DNA of 64,000 bases from Corynebacterium choanae (GCF_003813965.1 NZ_CP033896.1:1550001-1614000); one strand, 5' to 3'; counted from the stretch's first letter, positions 39,623 to 50,743 are shown. The notes: generated by a model not told the origin, from the sequence alone. Program-made: numbers and translations.

Positions 39623-42600
39623 TTATTCACCGGCAGTATGGTCGAGATCCTGCAATGCGGTCACTGACAGCTCACCTGCCTGCAAGGCTTCAATACCCTG
39701 TACCGCAGCCGTCACCCCTTGCACGGTGGTTACCAGCGCAATATTGGCGTTTGCCGCAGCAGAACGAATCTCGTAGCCATCGTGGCGGGTAGACGACGAG
39801 CCAGCCGGGGTGTTGAGAATCAAATCGATTTCACCGGCCGAAATCCGGTCGATAATCGATCGTCCCGCAGCACCTGCTTTCACCTCGGAGGCTTTCACAA
39901 CTGTTTCGCAATCTATGCCGTTGCGACGCAGCATTTGGGCAGTGCCGGAGGTTGCCACCAGCGTAAAGCCCATCTTCGCCAAACGTTGAATGGGGAAGAT
40001 CAGTGTGCGCTTATCGCGGTTTGCCACCGAGACAAACACCGTTCCGGAGGTTGGAAGACCACCGAACGCAGCCGCTTCCGCCTTGGCATAGGCGGCTCCA
40101 AAGTTGTCGGCTAGCCCCATGACTTCCCCAGTGGACTTCATCTCTGGGGACAGCAAACTGTCGAGCATGCTGCCATCTGGACGCCGGAAACGGTTAAACG
40201 GTAGGACTGCTTCCTTGACCGCAATCGGGGCGTGTAACGGCAACGAACCACCATCGTGATCACTTGGGATCATGCCTTCTTGTTGCAGTTGTGCAATCGT
40301 TGCCCCAACCATAATGCGGGAGGCGGCTTTCGCTAGCGGTGTGGCTGTGGCCTTGGAGACAAACGGGACAGTTCGAGATGCACGTGGGTTGGCTTCAATA
40401 ACGTAGAGCACATCGTCTTTTAGCGCATATTGGACATTCATCAGGCCGCGCACCCCAATGCCTTTGGCAAGTTTCTCCGTAGAACGGCGCACATTTTCAA
40501 TGTCTTCTGGCCCCAGGGTCATCGGCGGTAACGCACAAGCTGAGTCACCGGAGTGAATACCGGCCTCTTCAATATGCTCCATCACCCCTGCAAGATAAAC
40601 CTGTTCACCGTCGCAAAGCGCGTCGACGTCGATCTCGATTGCGTTATCCAAAAATCGATCAACCAGCACTGGATGATCACTGGTGATCTCTGTTGCGCGC
40701 GCAATATAATCTTCCAGCGATGCCTCGTCATAGACAATTTCCATGCCGCGACCGCCCAGCACATACGATGGGCGAACAAGCACTGGATAACCGATCGATG
40801 CGGCCACCGCTTTCGCTTCCGGGAATGACGTGGCCGTACCGAACGCCGGGGCAGGCAGCTGTTCACGGGAAAGCAGTGCACCAAATTCGCCGCGATCTTC
40901 TGCCATGTCGATCGCCTCAGGAGAGGTTCCAATCACGGGTACTCCAGCATCGCGAAGGCGGGCGGCAAGGCTCAGCGGAGTCTGTCCACCAAGCTGCACA
41001 ATAACACCTGCAACCGTGCCTGATTCGCTCTCGGCGTGGTACACCTCGAGTACATCTTCAAAGGTTAACGGCTCAAAATAGAGGCGATCCGCGGTGTCAT
41101 AGTCGGTGGATACGGTTTCCGGGTTGCAGTTGACCATCACCGTCTCATAACCCACCCGGCTAAGTTCTAACGCTGCATGGACACAGGAATAGTCAAACTC
41201 GATGCCCTGCCCAATGCGGTTTGGCCCGGAGCCAAGGATCAAAATCTTCTCGCGCTCGGTTTGCGGCGATACTTCTGATTCTGCCGCCGGATCGAGTTCA
41301 TATGCCGAATAGTGATACGGGGTTTTCGCCTCAAATTCGGCGGCACAGGTATCCACGGTTTTAAACACCGGTCGGATTCCCAGCGACCAGCGCAGTCGAC
41401 GCACTCCGTCCTCGCCTGCAAATTCTGGTCGAAGACGAGCAATCTGCACATCGGAAAGACCCATATATTTGGCTTCCCGCAGCAACTGCGCATCAAGCAC
41501 TGGAGCGTTGAGAAGTTTTTTGCGGAATGCGACAAGGGCGCTGAGCTCGCCAAGGAACCACGGGTCGATGCCGGAAGCCTGATACACCTCGTCGATCGAT
41601 GCTCCAAGCCGCAGGGCTAATTCAGCATCGTAGAGTCGCCCTTCAGTGGGACGACGCAGCCGTTCCAGCGTGGCTGGGATTGTCACCCCATCTTCACCAG
41701 CAAACTGTGTGTCGGGAACTGTCCAAAAACCAGTGGCTTTGGTTTCCAGTGAGCGCAGTACTTTGCCTAGGCCGGCAATATAGTTGCGGCCAAGTGCCAT
41801 GGCTTCACCGACCGACTTCATCGTTGTGGTGAGCGTATCATCGGCACCTTTGAACTTCTCGAAGGCAAAGCGGGGTGCTTTCACCACGACATAGTCGAGG
41901 GTGGGTTCAAACGCGGCAGGTGTGACACCCGTGATGTCGTTGGTGATTTCATCAAGGGTGTACCCGATGGCGAGTTTCGCCGCGATTTTCGCAATTGGGA
42001 ACCCGGTTGCTTTACTTGCCAACGCCGACGAGCGGGAGACGCGCGGATTCATCTCGATGGTGATGATGCGACCATCTTGTGGATTGATCGCAAACTGAAT
42101 ATTACAGCCGCCAGTATCAACCCCGACTTCCCGCAAAATGGCGAAGCCTTGATCACGCATCACTTGAAATTCCCGGTCAGTCAACGTCATCGACGGGGCG
42201 ACGGTGACTGAGTCGCCGGTGTGTACACCGAGCGCGTCCACATTTTCGATGGAGCAGACCACAACACAGTTGTCGTCAGCGTCACGCATCAATTCGAGTT
42301 CGTATTCTTTCCATCCAAGAATGGACTCTTCAATCAGCACATTGGCTTCCGGGGAGGCAGCTAATCCCCCACCGGCGATGCGTTCTAAATCTTCGTCGGT
42401 AAACGCGAGACCAGAACCTAATCCACCCATGGTGAAGGAGGGACGAACCACCACCGGCAGACCAAGTTCAGCAACCGTTTCACGGACTTCCTCCATGGAG
42501 TGGCATACCCGTGAACGGGCTGATTCGCCGCCGATTTTTTCAACAATGTCTTTAAATTTTTGTCGATCTTCGCCACGTTCGATCGCCGCAATATCGGCGC

Positions 42601-42964
42601 CGATCAGCTCAACATTGTATTTCTTAAGGCTGCCCCGGCGGTCGAGGGCAATGGCGGCGTTGAGTGCTGTCTGACCGCCGAGTGTTGCCAGCACAGCATC
42701 AATGGGGTGACCGGCGGCGATCTCAGCTTCGAAGATTTTCTCGATATATTCCGGTTCGATCGGCTCAACATAGGTGTGGTCGGCGAATTCCGGATCGGTC
42801 ATGATCGTGGCCGGATTGGAGTTGATGAGGGTGACGCGCAGCCCCTCACTACGCAGCACTCGGCAGGCCTGCGTACCGGAATAGTCAAACTCACAGGCTT
42901 GACCGATGACGATTGGGCCGGAGCCGATGACCAGAACGTGGTGGATATCAGTGCGTTTCGGCAT
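39623..42964 (-). CDS. carB: Carbamoyl-phosphate synthase large chain
   Basis: This 1113-residue protein makes carbamoyl phosphate from bicarbonate, ammonia and two ATP, for pyrimidines and arginine. Two homologous ATP-grasp halves are visible: [21 protein letters not shown] near the N-terminus and [19 protein letters not shown] near residue 570. [17 protein letters not shown] and [23 protein letters not shown] mark the two active sites. The C-terminal MGS-like regulatory domain ends the protein. It pairs with carA immediately upstream (78-base gap). Confidence 0.98.
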   Translation of the reverse strand: MPKRTDIHHVLVIGSGPIVIGQACEFDYSGTQACRVLRSEGLRVTLINSNPATIMTDPEFADHTYVEPIEPEYIEKIFEAEIAAGHPIDAVLATLGGQTALNAAIALDRRGSLKKYNVELIGADIAAIERGEDRQKFKDIVEKIGGESARSRVCHSMEEVRETVAELGLPVVVRPSFTMGGLGSGLAFTDEDLERIAGGGLAASPEANVLIEESILGWKEYELELMRDADDNCVVVCSIENVDALGVHTGDSVTVAPSMTLTDREFQVMRDQGFAILREVGVDTGGCNIQFAINPQDGRIITIEMNPRVSRSSALASKATGFPIAKIAAKLAIGYTLDEITNDITGVTPAAFEPTLDYVVVKAPRFAFEKFKGADDTLTTTMKSVGEAMALGRNYIAGLGKVLRSLETKATGFWTVPDTQFAGEDGVTIPATLERLRRPTEGRLYDAELALRLGASIDEVYQASGIDPWFLGELSALVAFRKKLLNAPVLDAQLLREAKYMGLSDVQIARLRPEFAGEDGVRRLRWSLGIRPVFKTVDTCAAEFEAKTPYHYSAYELDPAAESEVSPQTEREKILILGSGPNRIGQGIEFDYSCVHAALELSRVGYETVMVNCNPETVSTDYDTADRLYFEPLTFEDVLEVYHAESESGTVAGVIVQLGGQTPLSLAARLRDAGVPVIGTSPEAIDMAEDRGEFGALLSREQLPAPAFGTATSFPEAKAVAASIGYPVLVRPSYVLGGRGMEIVYDEASLEDYIARATEITSDHPVLVDRFLDNAIEIDVDALCDGEQVYLAGVMEHIEEAGIHSGDSACALPPMTLGPEDIENVRRSTEKLAKGIGVRGLMNVQYALKDDVLYVIEANPRASRTVPFVSKATATPLAKAASRIMVGATIAQLQQEGMIPSDHDGGSLPLHAPIAVKEAVLPFNRFRRPDGSMLDSLLSPEMKSTGEVMGLADNFGAAYAKAEAAAFGGLPTSGTVFVSVANRDKRTLIFPIQRLAKMGFTLVATSGTAQMLRRNGIDCETVVKASEVKAGAAGRSIIDRISAGEIDLILNTPAGSSSTRHDGYEIRSAAANANIALVTTVQGVTAAVQGIEALQAGELSVTALQDLDHTAGE

Positions 42965-43042
42965 GGTGGTGAAAGCTGTTCCTTGCTCGTTGATGGTGCA
43001 AATTGGTGGGGAGGATTCGCCGCCGGGGCGACTGGGCGGTGA

Positions 43043-44209
43043 CTAGCTGTGATCGAGGCTGGTTGGCCGTTGTGCTGCGTGTTGTTCAATTAGCCGCAGG
43101 AATTGATCAAACAGCGGATTGGCGTCGTGCGGTCCTGCTGCAGCTTCGGGATGGTATTGCACCGAAAACGCGGATCCGTCGTCGAGGGCGAGGCCTTCAA
43201 CCACCCCATCGTTGAGACAGCTGTGGCTGACGTGGGCGGGGCCAAATGGGGTGTTAAACCGCTCACCGGGTTGCCCTTCCACTGCGAAGCCGTGGTTTTG
43301 GGCGGTGATTTCGATAAGTCCCGTGTCGTGGTTCTTCACGGGCACGTTAATACCCCGGTGGCCAAATTTGAGTTTGTAGGTGGACTTTCCTAGGGCGCGG
43401 CCAAAGATCTGGTTGCCGAAGCAGATACCAAAAAATGGAATCTTTGCGTTGAGGACGGCCTGTACTGTTTCCACCATGACATCGGCGGTTGCAGGATCGC
43501 CTGGACCGTTGGAAACAAACACCCCATCGGGATGCAGAGCTTGAATTTCTGCGAAGCTGGTGTTGGCGGGAACGATGACGGTTTCAATTCCGCGAGCCGC
43601 AAAGTTGCGCGGGGTGTTGGTTTTAATCCCCATGTCGAAGGCCACCACGCGGGCGCGCGTGATGCCTTGTGCAGGCACAGTATAGGGTTCGCTGCAGGTG
43701 ACATCGCCTGCCAGGTCGCTACCTGCCATGGCCGGTTGTGCTGCTACTTCAGCGATAAGTTCGGCAGGATCGCGTAGTGCGTCAGCTCCATAGTAGATTC
43801 CAGCGCTCACAGAACCATGATTGCGGAGATGACGGACGATTGCCCGTGTATCAAGCCCGCGAATACCGGGAATCTGCTGCTCAACCATGGCGTCTTCCAG
43901 TGAGCGGGTTGCTCGCCAGTTGGAGTAATGGTGAGCAAGGTCGCGGATAGCGAACGCAGCTACCCAGATTTTGTCGCCGCGCGATTCGTTGTCTTGTTCA
44001 TTCCATCCGGTGTTACCGATTTGGGGGGCGGTGGCGACCACAATTTGGCGGTGATAGGAAGGGTCGGTGAGTGTTTCTTGGTAGCCGGTCATTGCCGTGG
44101 TGAAGACTGCTTCACCGAACACGGTTTCCATATGGCCAAAGCCGGTGCCACGGTAGATGTGGCCGTCGGCCAGCACGAGTGCGGCAGGGGTGGCGAGGTT
44201 GTCAGTCAC
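43043..44209 (-). CDS. carA: Carbamoyl-phosphate synthase small chain
   Basis: The 388-residue glutaminase subunit supplies ammonia to CarB. The N-terminal domain has YRGTGFGHMETVFGEAVFTTAMTGY-type sequence. The class I glutaminase domain has the nucleophile in FFGICFGNQIFG (about residues 255-266) and the His-Glu pair in VQYHPEAAAGPHD near the C-terminus. GTG 44209 starts VTDNLATPAALVLADG and follows an AAGGAA site; the longer upstream frame has no family likeness. It sits between pyrC and carB. Confidence 0.96.
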   Translation of the reverse strand: MTDNLATPAALVLADGHIYRGTGFGHMETVFGEAVFTTAMTGYQETLTDPSYHRQIVVATAPQIGNTGWNEQDNESRGDKIWVAAFAIRDLAHHYSNWRATRSLEDAMVEQQIPGIRGLDTRAIVRHLRNHGSVSAGIYYGADALRDPAELIAEVAAQPAMAGSDLAGDVTCSEPYTVPAQGITRARVVAFDMGIKTNTPRNFAARGIETVIVPANTSFAEIQALHPDGVFVSNGPGDPATADVMVETVQAVLNAKIPFFGICFGNQIFGRALGKSTYKLKFGHRGINVPVKNHDTGLIEITAQNHGFAVEGQPGERFNTPFGPAHVSHSCLNDGVVEGLALDDGSAFSVQYHPEAAAGPHDANPLFDQFLRLIEQHAAQRPTSLDHS

Positions 44210-44322
44210 GAAAGTGGTGTTCCTTACAGCTAGGTTTCGTTTGAGAGAGGATTGAGGTGTCCTTGCCAAGCAACCTGTGGCGGTGTTGTGCCAGTTCAGC
44301 GGGGCAAGGACTCGCAGCGTAG

Positions 44323-45684
44323 CTATGCTCGGGGATCAGCGGGGGTGCCGTTGTCATAGGTCACTCGTCCACGCAGGATTGTGTGGGTGACCTTACAGCC
44401 GAATTCCATTGCCTCATAGGGGGTGTTCGAGGCTTTTGAATGGAGGGCTTGGCCATCTACGGTCCAGGTTTGATTGTCGCTGACAATGCAGAGGTTGGCG
44501 GGTTCACCGACTGCGATGGGACGACCGTGGCCGGGCAGTCGCACAATCTTTGCCGGGTTTTCACTCATCACTTTCGCCACGAATCGCCAGTCTGCTTTGC
44601 CGGTTTCAATAAACAGTTTGGCGATAATTGCAAGCGAGGTTTCCAGCCCTAACATGCCGGGGCGGGCGAGGTTGAATTCGCAGGCTTTATCTTCTTGCCC
44701 GTGGGGGGCGTGATCGGTGGCAACACAGTCGATGGTGCCGTCAAGAAGCGCTTGTTGCAAGGCTGCGGTGTCGGATTGCTCCCGCAGCGGTGGATTGACT
44801 CGGTTGACGCCATCAAAGGTTTCCAAGCGTCGATCATCGAGCAGCAGATGGTGGGGGGTGACTTCTGCGGTCACCGGCATGTCCCGATCTTTGGCGAATT
44901 TGACGAGTTCAACAGTTCCGGCAGTGGAGGCGTGGCAGATATGCACCCGGCCGGCATAGTCCCGGGCAAGGATCGCATCACGGGCAACAATTGCTTCTTC
45001 AGCAACCCGCGGCCAGCCACGCAACCCTAGTTTGCCGGCGATTGCACCTTCATGGGCGCATGCCCCGTCGGTGAGGGTTGGTTCTTCACAATGTTGAGCC
45101 AGCAGGACATCTTCGCCGGCAGCATATTCGACGGCACGGCGCATCAGCAGCGGATTAGCAACACACATGCCGTCGTCGGAGAACATGCGGACTTTCGCAG
45201 CGGATTGCCGCATCATCCCAAATTCGGTCAGGGTTGTACCGGCGAGCCCTTGGGTGATTGAACCAATGGGATGAACGTCGCAGATGCCGTAACGTTGCCC
45301 TTTTGCCCACACGGATTCGGCAATAATCGGCTGGTCACATACCGGGTTGGTGTTGGCCATGGTGAACACGGCGGTGAATCCACCAGCGGCGGCAGCTTGG
45401 GAGCCGGTGAGAATGGTTTCAGTGTCTTCCCGGCCAGGTTCCCGCAGATGCACGTGAATATCGACTAAACCGGGCAGCAGAATTTGGCCGCCACCGTCGA
45501 TGACTGTGTCGGTTGTTGCGGCAATATCGGCACCGATCTCAACAATGTGGCCGTCACTGATGCGAATGTCGACTGGTTCACCTTCCCCATAGGGGCGAAC
45601 ATTTCGGATGAGCAGGGTGGTTTGCGGGGTGGGCGCAAGTTCCCCAGTAGGTGGATAGGTGGTGGATGCTGGCTGCGATGTCAT
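44323..45684 (-). CDS. pyrC: Dihydroorotase
   Basis: The enzyme cyclises carbamoyl aspartate to dihydroorotate. The 453-residue amidohydrolase has [18 protein letters not shown] (about residues 65-82), the metal-binding HCEEP and ICHASTAGT blocks and the catalytic [12 protein letters not shown] (about 310-320). Length and motifs suit class I dihydroorotase. ATG 45684 was chosen; an upstream in-frame stretch lacks family likeness. It is the third gene of the pyr cluster. Confidence 0.95.
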   Translation of the reverse strand: MTSQPASTTYPPTGELAPTPQTTLLIRNVRPYGEGEPVDIRISDGHIVEIGADIAATTDTVIDGGGQILLPGLVDIHVHLREPGREDTETILTGSQAAAAGGFTAVFTMANTNPVCDQPIIAESVWAKGQRYGICDVHPIGSITQGLAGTTLTEFGMMRQSAAKVRMFSDDGMCVANPLLMRRAVEYAAGEDVLLAQHCEEPTLTDGACAHEGAIAGKLGLRGWPRVAEEAIVARDAILARDYAGRVHICHASTAGTVELVKFAKDRDMPVTAEVTPHHLLLDDRRLETFDGVNRVNPPLREQSDTAALQQALLDGTIDCVATDHAPHGQEDKACEFNLARPGMLGLETSLAIIAKLFIETGKADWRFVAKVMSENPAKIVRLPGHGRPIAVGEPANLCIVSDNQTWTVDGQALHSKASNTPYEAMEFGCKVTHTILRGRVTYDNGTPADPRA

Positions 45685-45784
45685 GTTCTTCGAGCTATTC
45701 CTTACACGGAGGGAGGTCATGTGGTGCGATAGCAACAGCAGCGGTGGCGGCTAGCTACTACCGGGGCGAGGTGTGGCAGGGTGA

Positions 45785-46711
45785 TTATTCCGCTGCGAGC
45801 AGGCTAAAAAGCACTGCCATGCGGACGTGAACACCGTTGGTGACCTGCTGTTCAATGGCGGTATTTGGCAGATCCGCGACCGCATAGTTGATTTCCATGC
45901 CGCGCAGCATCGGACCTGGGTGCATCACAATGGCGTGGTCGGCCATGGCCTGTTGTCGTTGCACACTCAATCCGTAGCGGGTGGCATATTCCCGATGCGA
46001 GGGGAAGAACCCGCCGTGCATGCGTTCTTGCTGTACTCGCAGCATCATTACCACGTCCGCGTCCGCAATTTCTGCATCAAAGTCGCAGGTGGTGCGAACT
46101 GGCCAGGTGTCGACTCCGGGTGGTAGCAGGGTTGGTGGTGCGACGAGTACTACTTCGTTGCCTAAGGTGGTGTGCAAATCCACGTTGGAGCGCACCACGC
46201 GGGAATGTAAACAGTCCCCGACAATGACGATTTTTTTATTGTCGATGGAGCCCAGCCGCTGGCGCATCGTTACCGCATCGAGCAATGCCTGGGTGGGATG
46301 CTGGTGGGCACCATCGCCGGCGTTAATTACTGCAGGCCCGTCACCGTTGGGGGCCACATAGTTGGCCAATAATTGTGCCGCGCCGGAGGATGGGTGGCGA
46401 ATAATAATCGCATCTGCGCCGACTGCGCGAAGAGTGCGGCCAGTGTCGTTGAGGGATTCACCTTTGGCAACCGATGATGATGATGCGGAAATGTTGATCA
46501 CATCTGCACTCATCCACTTTCCTGCGGTTTCAAACGAAGCCCGGGTGCGGGTGGAGTTTTCGTAGAACAGGGTAAAGATGGTTTTGCCACGCAGGGTGGG
46601 TAGTTTTTTAATCTCCCGGTTGCCGAGGACGTCGTTAAAGCGGTCTGCTTCGTCAAGCAGGTTGATGATCTCGGCGGCGGAAAGATCAGCGATGGACAGG
46701 AGATGTTTCAT
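45785..46711 (-). CDS. pyrB: Aspartate carbamoyltransferase catalytic chain
   Basis: The enzyme joins carbamoyl phosphate and aspartate. The 308-residue product has the carbamoyl phosphate loop [13 protein letters not shown] (about residues 48-60), [13 protein letters not shown] (about 74-86), the HPTQALLD block near residue 134 and [12 protein letters not shown]. No regulatory pyrI subunit is present, as in other actinobacteria. ATG 46711 follows AAGGATCACAG. It lies 57 bases after pyrR. Confidence 0.97.
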   Translation of the reverse strand: MKHLLSIADLSAAEIINLLDEADRFNDVLGNREIKKLPTLRGKTIFTLFYENSTRTRASFETAGKWMSADVINISASSSSVAKGESLNDTGRTLRAVGADAIIIRHPSSGAAQLLANYVAPNGDGPAVINAGDGAHQHPTQALLDAVTMRQRLGSIDNKKIVIVGDCLHSRVVRSNVDLHTTLGNEVVLVAPPTLLPPGVDTWPVRTTCDFDAEIADADVVMMLRVQQERMHGGFFPSHREYATRYGLSVQRQQAMADHAIVMHPGPMLRGMEINYAVADLPNTAIEQQVTNGVHVRMAVLFSLLAAE

Positions 46712-46768
46712 CTGTGATCCTTGGTGCAAACAGTAGGCTGGCAGGCCGGTGTCCCCGACCTTTGGGGG

Positions 46769-47350
46769 TTAGTTGGTCGGGGTGGTTGCAGGAGTGAGTA
46801 TGACACCATCACGGCCGTCGAATTGTTCCAACAGCACGGTGACATCTTCCGAGCGCGAGGTGGGAATGTTTTTGCCCACATAGTCGGCGCGAATCGGCAG
46901 GTCGCGGTGGCCGCGATCAACTAACACAGCAAGCTGGATTTTGCTGGGACGCCCGATGTCACGAAGGGCGTCGAGGGCGGCACGAATGGTGCGGCCGGAA
47001 TACAGCACATCGTCAACCAAAATGACAATGTGGTTGTCGATGCCACAGTCTGGAATGTCGGTGGGTTTCAAAGCGCGAACTCGCCCTTGCCGGAGATCGT
47101 CGCGATACAGGGTGACATCAAGGGAACCATACGGCACCTTCACCCCGGCGAACTCGGCGATGTTGGCAGCTAGGCGGGCTGCTAACGGTTCGCCGCCGGA
47201 AGGAATACCAAGCAGCACCACTGGTGTTGCGTCAGCAGATCCCAATTGGGTTTTTTCGATGATTTGGTGCGCGATGCGCGCCACAGTCCGGGCGACATCG
47301 GCAGAACTTAAGAGTTCTGTCCCATCCGCCGGGAGTGCAGGGTGGCTCAT
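46769..47350 (-). CDS. pyrR: Pyrimidine operon regulator PyrR / uracil phosphoribosyltransferase
   Basis: The 193-residue phosphoribosyltransferase-fold protein has the PRPP motif [21 protein letters not shown] (about residues 109-129). The PyrR-specific blocks are [14 protein letters not shown] and [20 protein letters not shown]. PyrR binds a leader RNA when UMP or UTP is high and lowers expression of the pyr genes. It is the first gene of the cluster, and a hairpin resembling a PyrR binding loop lies just before its ribosome site. ATG 47350 follows GGAGG at good spacing. Confidence 0.97.
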   Translation of the reverse strand: MSHPALPADGTELLSSADVARTVARIAHQIIEKTQLGSADATPVVLLGIPSGGEPLAARLAANIAEFAGVKVPYGSLDVTLYRDDLRQGRVRALKPTDIPDCGIDNHIVILVDDVLYSGRTIRAALDALRDIGRPSKIQLAVLVDRGHRDLPIRADYVGKNIPTSRSEDVTVLLEQFDGRDGVILTPATTPTN

Positions 47351-47355
47351 CGTGA

Positions 47356-47382
47356 CCTCCTTTCCCGCCTCACAGTGCGGTT
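47356..47382 (-). promoter_or_regulatory. Probable PyrR RNA-binding loop next to the pyrR Shine-Dalgarno
   Basis: The minus-strand RNA forms a small hairpin with stem CCGC/GCGG (47377-47380 with 47365-47368). The loop and 3' arm read CUGUGAGGC, agreeing with the CNGNGAGGY core of known PyrR binding loops. The GGAGG ribosome site (47356-47360) follows 4 bases later. In mycobacteria PyrR is thought to repress translation through such a loop near the ribosome site, so the same mechanism is likely here. Confidence 0.6.
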
Positions 47383-48163
47383 CTTTAAAAGAGTCAGTCG
47401 TTTGCAGTATATGCAGTTAGCAGCCTGGTGAAACCGGGGCACAAGGCACCATCACGGCTGGCAAAAGGACATCCACCCAGTATGTGTTCACACTGACTGG
47501 TGCTCGTAATTATCGTAGCAGGTAATTGACCCACTGATCGATCGGCGTCTTGGGTGTAGATACCCCCGGAGGGCGGAGATTCCCGCTGCACCCGCCGTTG
47601 TCTTACGCCCCCTGCTGCCCGCCGATTTTGATCCCTGGGCGTCATTTGCGCCACAAGATCGGCACAAATAGCAGATGGATACGGCAATGACTTGGCTTGC
47701 CGTCTTGGGTTGCCTGCTGTCCAGGAGATATCCCGATTGCTGCCAGGTGGCAAGCCGCCGCGATGCCCACACCAGGATCGCAAACAGCGGTGTTGTCCCT
47801 TACAGCAAGTGGTGGCTATACCGGAATACCCGGTACGGTGGAAACTGTTGTTCCACACGGTCGTCTCCGGCAATCACTGTGCGGCACCAACTGGTGCCGC
47901 ACACCGGTTTGCAAGGTGGTGCGCAACCATTGCGGATGGTGGACAAAAGGAATAAGCATGCACGTATCCCGCAGCGCGGCAGTATTGTGCTGCTGCCGCG
48001 GTTCGGCCACGGTGCATGGCGCACACAGCTGAGTCACCAACGGTGTAACGATGTGTTTTTTTTGCAGCCCTCCCCAATCGGACGGGTTGTTGTTGCATCG
48101 AGTGGTGCGCGGGGTCGATGATTTGGGGCGAATGATTTCACGAGTTGTTGTTTGGGAGTAGTG
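47383..48163. other. Divergent intergenic region between pyrR and the epimerase
   Basis: No gene is seen in this ~780-base region. It should hold the pyr promoter (minus) and the epimerase promoter (plus). It also contains the 24-base near-palindrome at 47879-47902 and a small inverted repeat at about 47838-47858. The open frames here are on both strands and overlap one another, which argues against coding. Confidence 0.5.
47879..47902. repeat. 24-base near-perfect palindrome
   Basis: Two perfect 11-base arms (47879-47889 and 47892-47902) flank a 2-base centre. This spacing suits a dimeric DNA-binding protein better than an RNA hairpin loop. It lies 520 bases upstream of pyrR and 260 bases upstream of the epimerase gene. 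Confidence 0.5.
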
Positions 48164-49567
48164 ATGAGTCTTACCACTTCACATATTGTTGATGCGCCAC
48201 GCGAAGATGTGTGGCTGTGGCATACACGGCCGGGTGCAATGGCTCGACTGACTCCCCCATTTGCCCCGTTAAAACCGAAACAACAGGCATCCTCTTTGCG
48301 GGATGGGACGAGTGTATTTACTTTGCCCGGCGGGGTGGAGTGGGTGGCGCAACATCAACCTGACGGGTTTGTTGACGGTGCACAATTCGTTGATGAGGTG
48401 ACCACCACCGGGTTGTCCTTTATGACCCGCTGGCGACATACGCACGAATTCACCGCCGCCGGCGAAACAACACTGATCACCGACTCGGTTGCCACCCGTA
48501 TCCCCGGTCCGATGATCAGGCCGGTGTTTGCTTATCGGCAGCGGCAGTTACAGCTCGATGTGGCTTTTGCCCGCCGACTACAGGGGCTGGCTTCCCACCA
48601 GTTTCCGGATGCCGCTGCACCGACCGCACACCCCCTACAGCCTCGGCGGCCGTTGACCGTTGCTATCACCGGCGCATCTGGGTTGGTCGGTCGGGCGGTC
48701 GCCAGCCAACTTGCCACCCTCGGTCATCGGGTTATCACGCTGACCCGCCAGCCAGCCGCCGACAAAAACAGTCGCACTTGGGATCCCCAATATCCGCATG
48801 CGTCGCTGCTGGATGGGGTGGATGCGTTAATTCATCTTGCCGGGGAACCGATTGTTGGCCGTTTTACCGAAGAGCATAAACAACAGCTGTACGCTTCCCG
48901 GGTGGGGCCTACCCGTAAACTCGCCACGCTGGTAGCGAACTCGTCGACTTGTCGGGTGATGGTGTGTGCCTCTGCAATTGGGATCTACGGCGCCGATCGT
49001 GGGGAGACGCTACTCGGGGAGGATGCCGCCCACGGTGATGATTTTCTCGCAACAGTGTGCCACGACTGGGAACACGCCACCGCGCCAGTAGCTGCCGCTG
49101 ACAACCATCGAATTGTCAATATGCGCACCGGTATGGTGTTAGCAGGCGATGGCGGGTTGTTGCCGCTGCTAGAAACCGTGGTGAAAACCGGCGTGGGGGG
49201 CAAACTCGGCGACGGCAACCAGTGGTTTTCCTGGATTGCTCTTGATGATCTTGCCGATCTGTATGTGCGAGCTGTGTGTGATGCCAACATCCACGGGCCG
49301 GTCAATGCGGTAGCCCCTAATCCGGTGCGCAATGAAACCTTTATGCACACCCTGGGACAGGTGTTACGCCGTCCGACGGTTATCCCAACCCCAAAGTGGG
49401 CACCAGCGCTGCTCTTAGGGCAACAGGGCGCGGAAGAACTCGCCCTGGCGAACCAGCATGTGACCAGTACCGTGCTTGGCCACAGCGAGCACACCTTCCG
49501 CTACTGTCAGCTTGCAGCCGCGCTGCGCCACGAACTTGGCCGGGAACGTCTCGTCGCTGGCAGCTAG
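48164..49567 (+). CDS. TIGR01777-type NAD-dependent epimerase with N-terminal SRPBCC-like domain
   Basis: The 467-residue protein has two parts. Residues 1 to about 150 resemble a START/SRPBCC ligand-binding fold (TTSHIVDAPREDVWLWHTRPGAMARLTPPF). From about residue 165 an extended short-chain dehydrogenase domain starts with the NAD loop AITGASGLVGRAVASQL. It continues with LIHLAGEPIVGRF, CASAIGIYG and FSWIALDDLADLYVRAV, and ends in a DUF1731-like tail. Such fusions are common in actinobacteria; the substrate is unknown. ATG 48164 follows GGGAG. It is divergent from the pyr cluster and not obviously linked to it. Confidence 0.88.
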   Translation: MSLTTSHIVDAPREDVWLWHTRPGAMARLTPPFAPLKPKQQASSLRDGTSVFTLPGGVEWVAQHQPDGFVDGAQFVDEVTTTGLSFMTRWRHTHEFTAAGETTLITDSVATRIPGPMIRPVFAYRQRQLQLDVAFARRLQGLASHQFPDAAAPTAHPLQPRRPLTVAITGASGLVGRAVASQLATLGHRVITLTRQPAADKNSRTWDPQYPHASLLDGVDALIHLAGEPIVGRFTEEHKQQLYASRVGPTRKLATLVANSSTCRVMVCASAIGIYGADRGETLLGEDAAHGDDFLATVCHDWEHATAPVAAADNHRIVNMRTGMVLAGDGGLLPLLETVVKTGVGGKLGDGNQWFSWIALDDLADLYVRAVCDANIHGPVNAVAPNPVRNETFMHTLGQVLRRPTVIPTPKWAPALLLGQQGAEELALANQHVTSTVLGHSEHTFRYCQLAAALRHELGRERLVAGS

Positions 49568-49785
49568 TGTTGGCAACCGGTGTGTGCATGTTCAGCCTTT
49601 ATAGAAAAGACACACCGGGCAACCGCAGCACCTGCGCTGCCTTGATACCCCACCATCATCCCGCTTCACGCCGGCGTACACCGCGTGAAAGCCTGCTGGC
49701 CGGGTAAGATCAGGGGATATGTTCATCGCGGCAGTGGATGTATTGCTGCCGCGCTACCTTCCCCGGAAAGTGATAGTCCCCTATT
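49568..49785 (+). other. Spacer with inverted repeat after the epimerase gene
   Basis: No gene is seen. A 7-bp perfect inverted repeat (49665-49671 with 49683-49689) about 100 bases past the stop may be a terminator. Confidence 0.4.
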
Positions 49786-50271
49786 GTGACGACCCCGAGT
49801 ACTACTCCCACTCCTGTGACCTTGTCGCGGATAGCGGCAGCCTGTAACCGGTGCACTATTGCCCACACCATCACCGAACAACTACCGGGCAGTGACACCG
49901 TATTCCCCCGGCCCACCATTGCCACCGGCTTTCCCAATGTCATGCTGCTTATTGACCTTGACCCACAAGCTGGAATCCGTATCCAAGGATCCTGGCGGGG
50001 TATTTTGCCCGCAACCGAGATTCCCGCGCTTCTTGCCGCAGTAAGCGAACACAATCTGCACAGCATCGGACCTGCCCTAGCGACCAAGCTGGACGATCAG
50101 CAGCAAGCCATCGTCACGATGCGGCGAGTATGGCCGGTCAACCACGGAGCAACCGATGCACAATTAGACGCCGTTATTGCTTCCACTGTGGCTATGGTGA
50201 CCCAAGCTGCCACAATGCTTGACCACACCTTCCCAGCTGCAGTGACCTGGAGTGAACATGACCACGACTAA
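49786..50271 (+). CDS. YbjN-domain protein (first of a pair)
   Basis: The 161-residue protein fits the YbjN/type III chaperone-like family. It has a mixed alpha-beta fold with a central FPNVMLLIDLDPQAGIRIQGSWRG strand region (about residues 49-72), an IPALLAAVSEHNLHSIGPAL helix and a C-terminal helical TVAMVTQAATMLDHTFP. The family's role is not settled. The GTG 49786 start has only a distant GGAAAG; a later start is possible. It overlaps the next gene by 14 bases, which implies co-translation. Both genes sit between the epimerase and ppk2. Confidence 0.75.
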   Translation: MTTPSTTPTPVTLSRIAAACNRCTIAHTITEQLPGSDTVFPRPTIATGFPNVMLLIDLDPQAGIRIQGSWRGILPATEIPALLAAVSEHNLHSIGPALATKLDDQQQAIVTMRRVWPVNHGATDAQLDAVIASTVAMVTQAATMLDHTFPAAVTWSEHDHD

Positions 50272-50743
50272 CAGCAACCATGCGAAAACCCCGGAACAAC
50301 ACACCCCCGAGCCGGTCACCGCGCAGCGTGTCACAGCCGCGCTCACATCATTGGGGATCACCAGCGAAACGGTGACTGACCCTGTCAATGGCCAACCAGT
50401 AGACGGTGCAATGATTCAGGGATACACCTGTTCATGGCTGCTATTTCCACAACATCTCCTGATTCGGCTGGACTCTGACACCGGTGAGAGCATTGCCGAG
50501 TTGCCCGAACCTGACTGGTATCTTGCCTGCAATAGCCATAACAGCCAGGCAGTACACAGTCGGGCGGCGGTAATCATCGCAAACGATAAATCGCTACATA
50601 TTCGGCTCGACTGTGAAACCAGTATTGGTGCAGGACTCACCGACGAACAACTCCTCACCGTGTTGGCCGGCCAGATAAGCGCACTGCTAAACGGGCAGCG
50701 TGCACTCCCGCAGCGCAATCCACGCACAGCAGGACCTGCATAA
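50258..50743 (+). CDS. YbjN-domain protein (second of a pair)
   Basis: The 161-residue protein has the same general layout as its upstream neighbour. It has a helical N-terminal part (VTAALTSLGITSETV), then a strand region CSWLLFPQHLLIRLDSDTGES. Further strands follow (AAVIIANDKSLHIRLDCETS), and a terminal helix LTDEQLLTVLAGQISALL. This fits a YbjN-like fold, and the pair may form a heteromer. ATG 50258 follows GGAG with 5-base spacing, inside the end of the first gene. No function can be assigned. Confidence 0.75.
   Translation: MTTTNSNHAKTPEQHTPEPVTAQRVTAALTSLGITSETVTDPVNGQPVDGAMIQGYTCSWLLFPQHLLIRLDSDTGESIAELPEPDWYLACNSHNSQAVHSRAAVIIANDKSLHIRLDCETSIGAGLTDEQLLTVLAGQISALLNGQRALPQRNPRTAGPA

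Noticed and set aside
47394..47873. 159-codon minus-strand open frame upstream of pyrR
   Set aside because: It overlaps several other open frames on both strands, has no family likeness or ribosome site, and covers the expected pyr leader and promoter.
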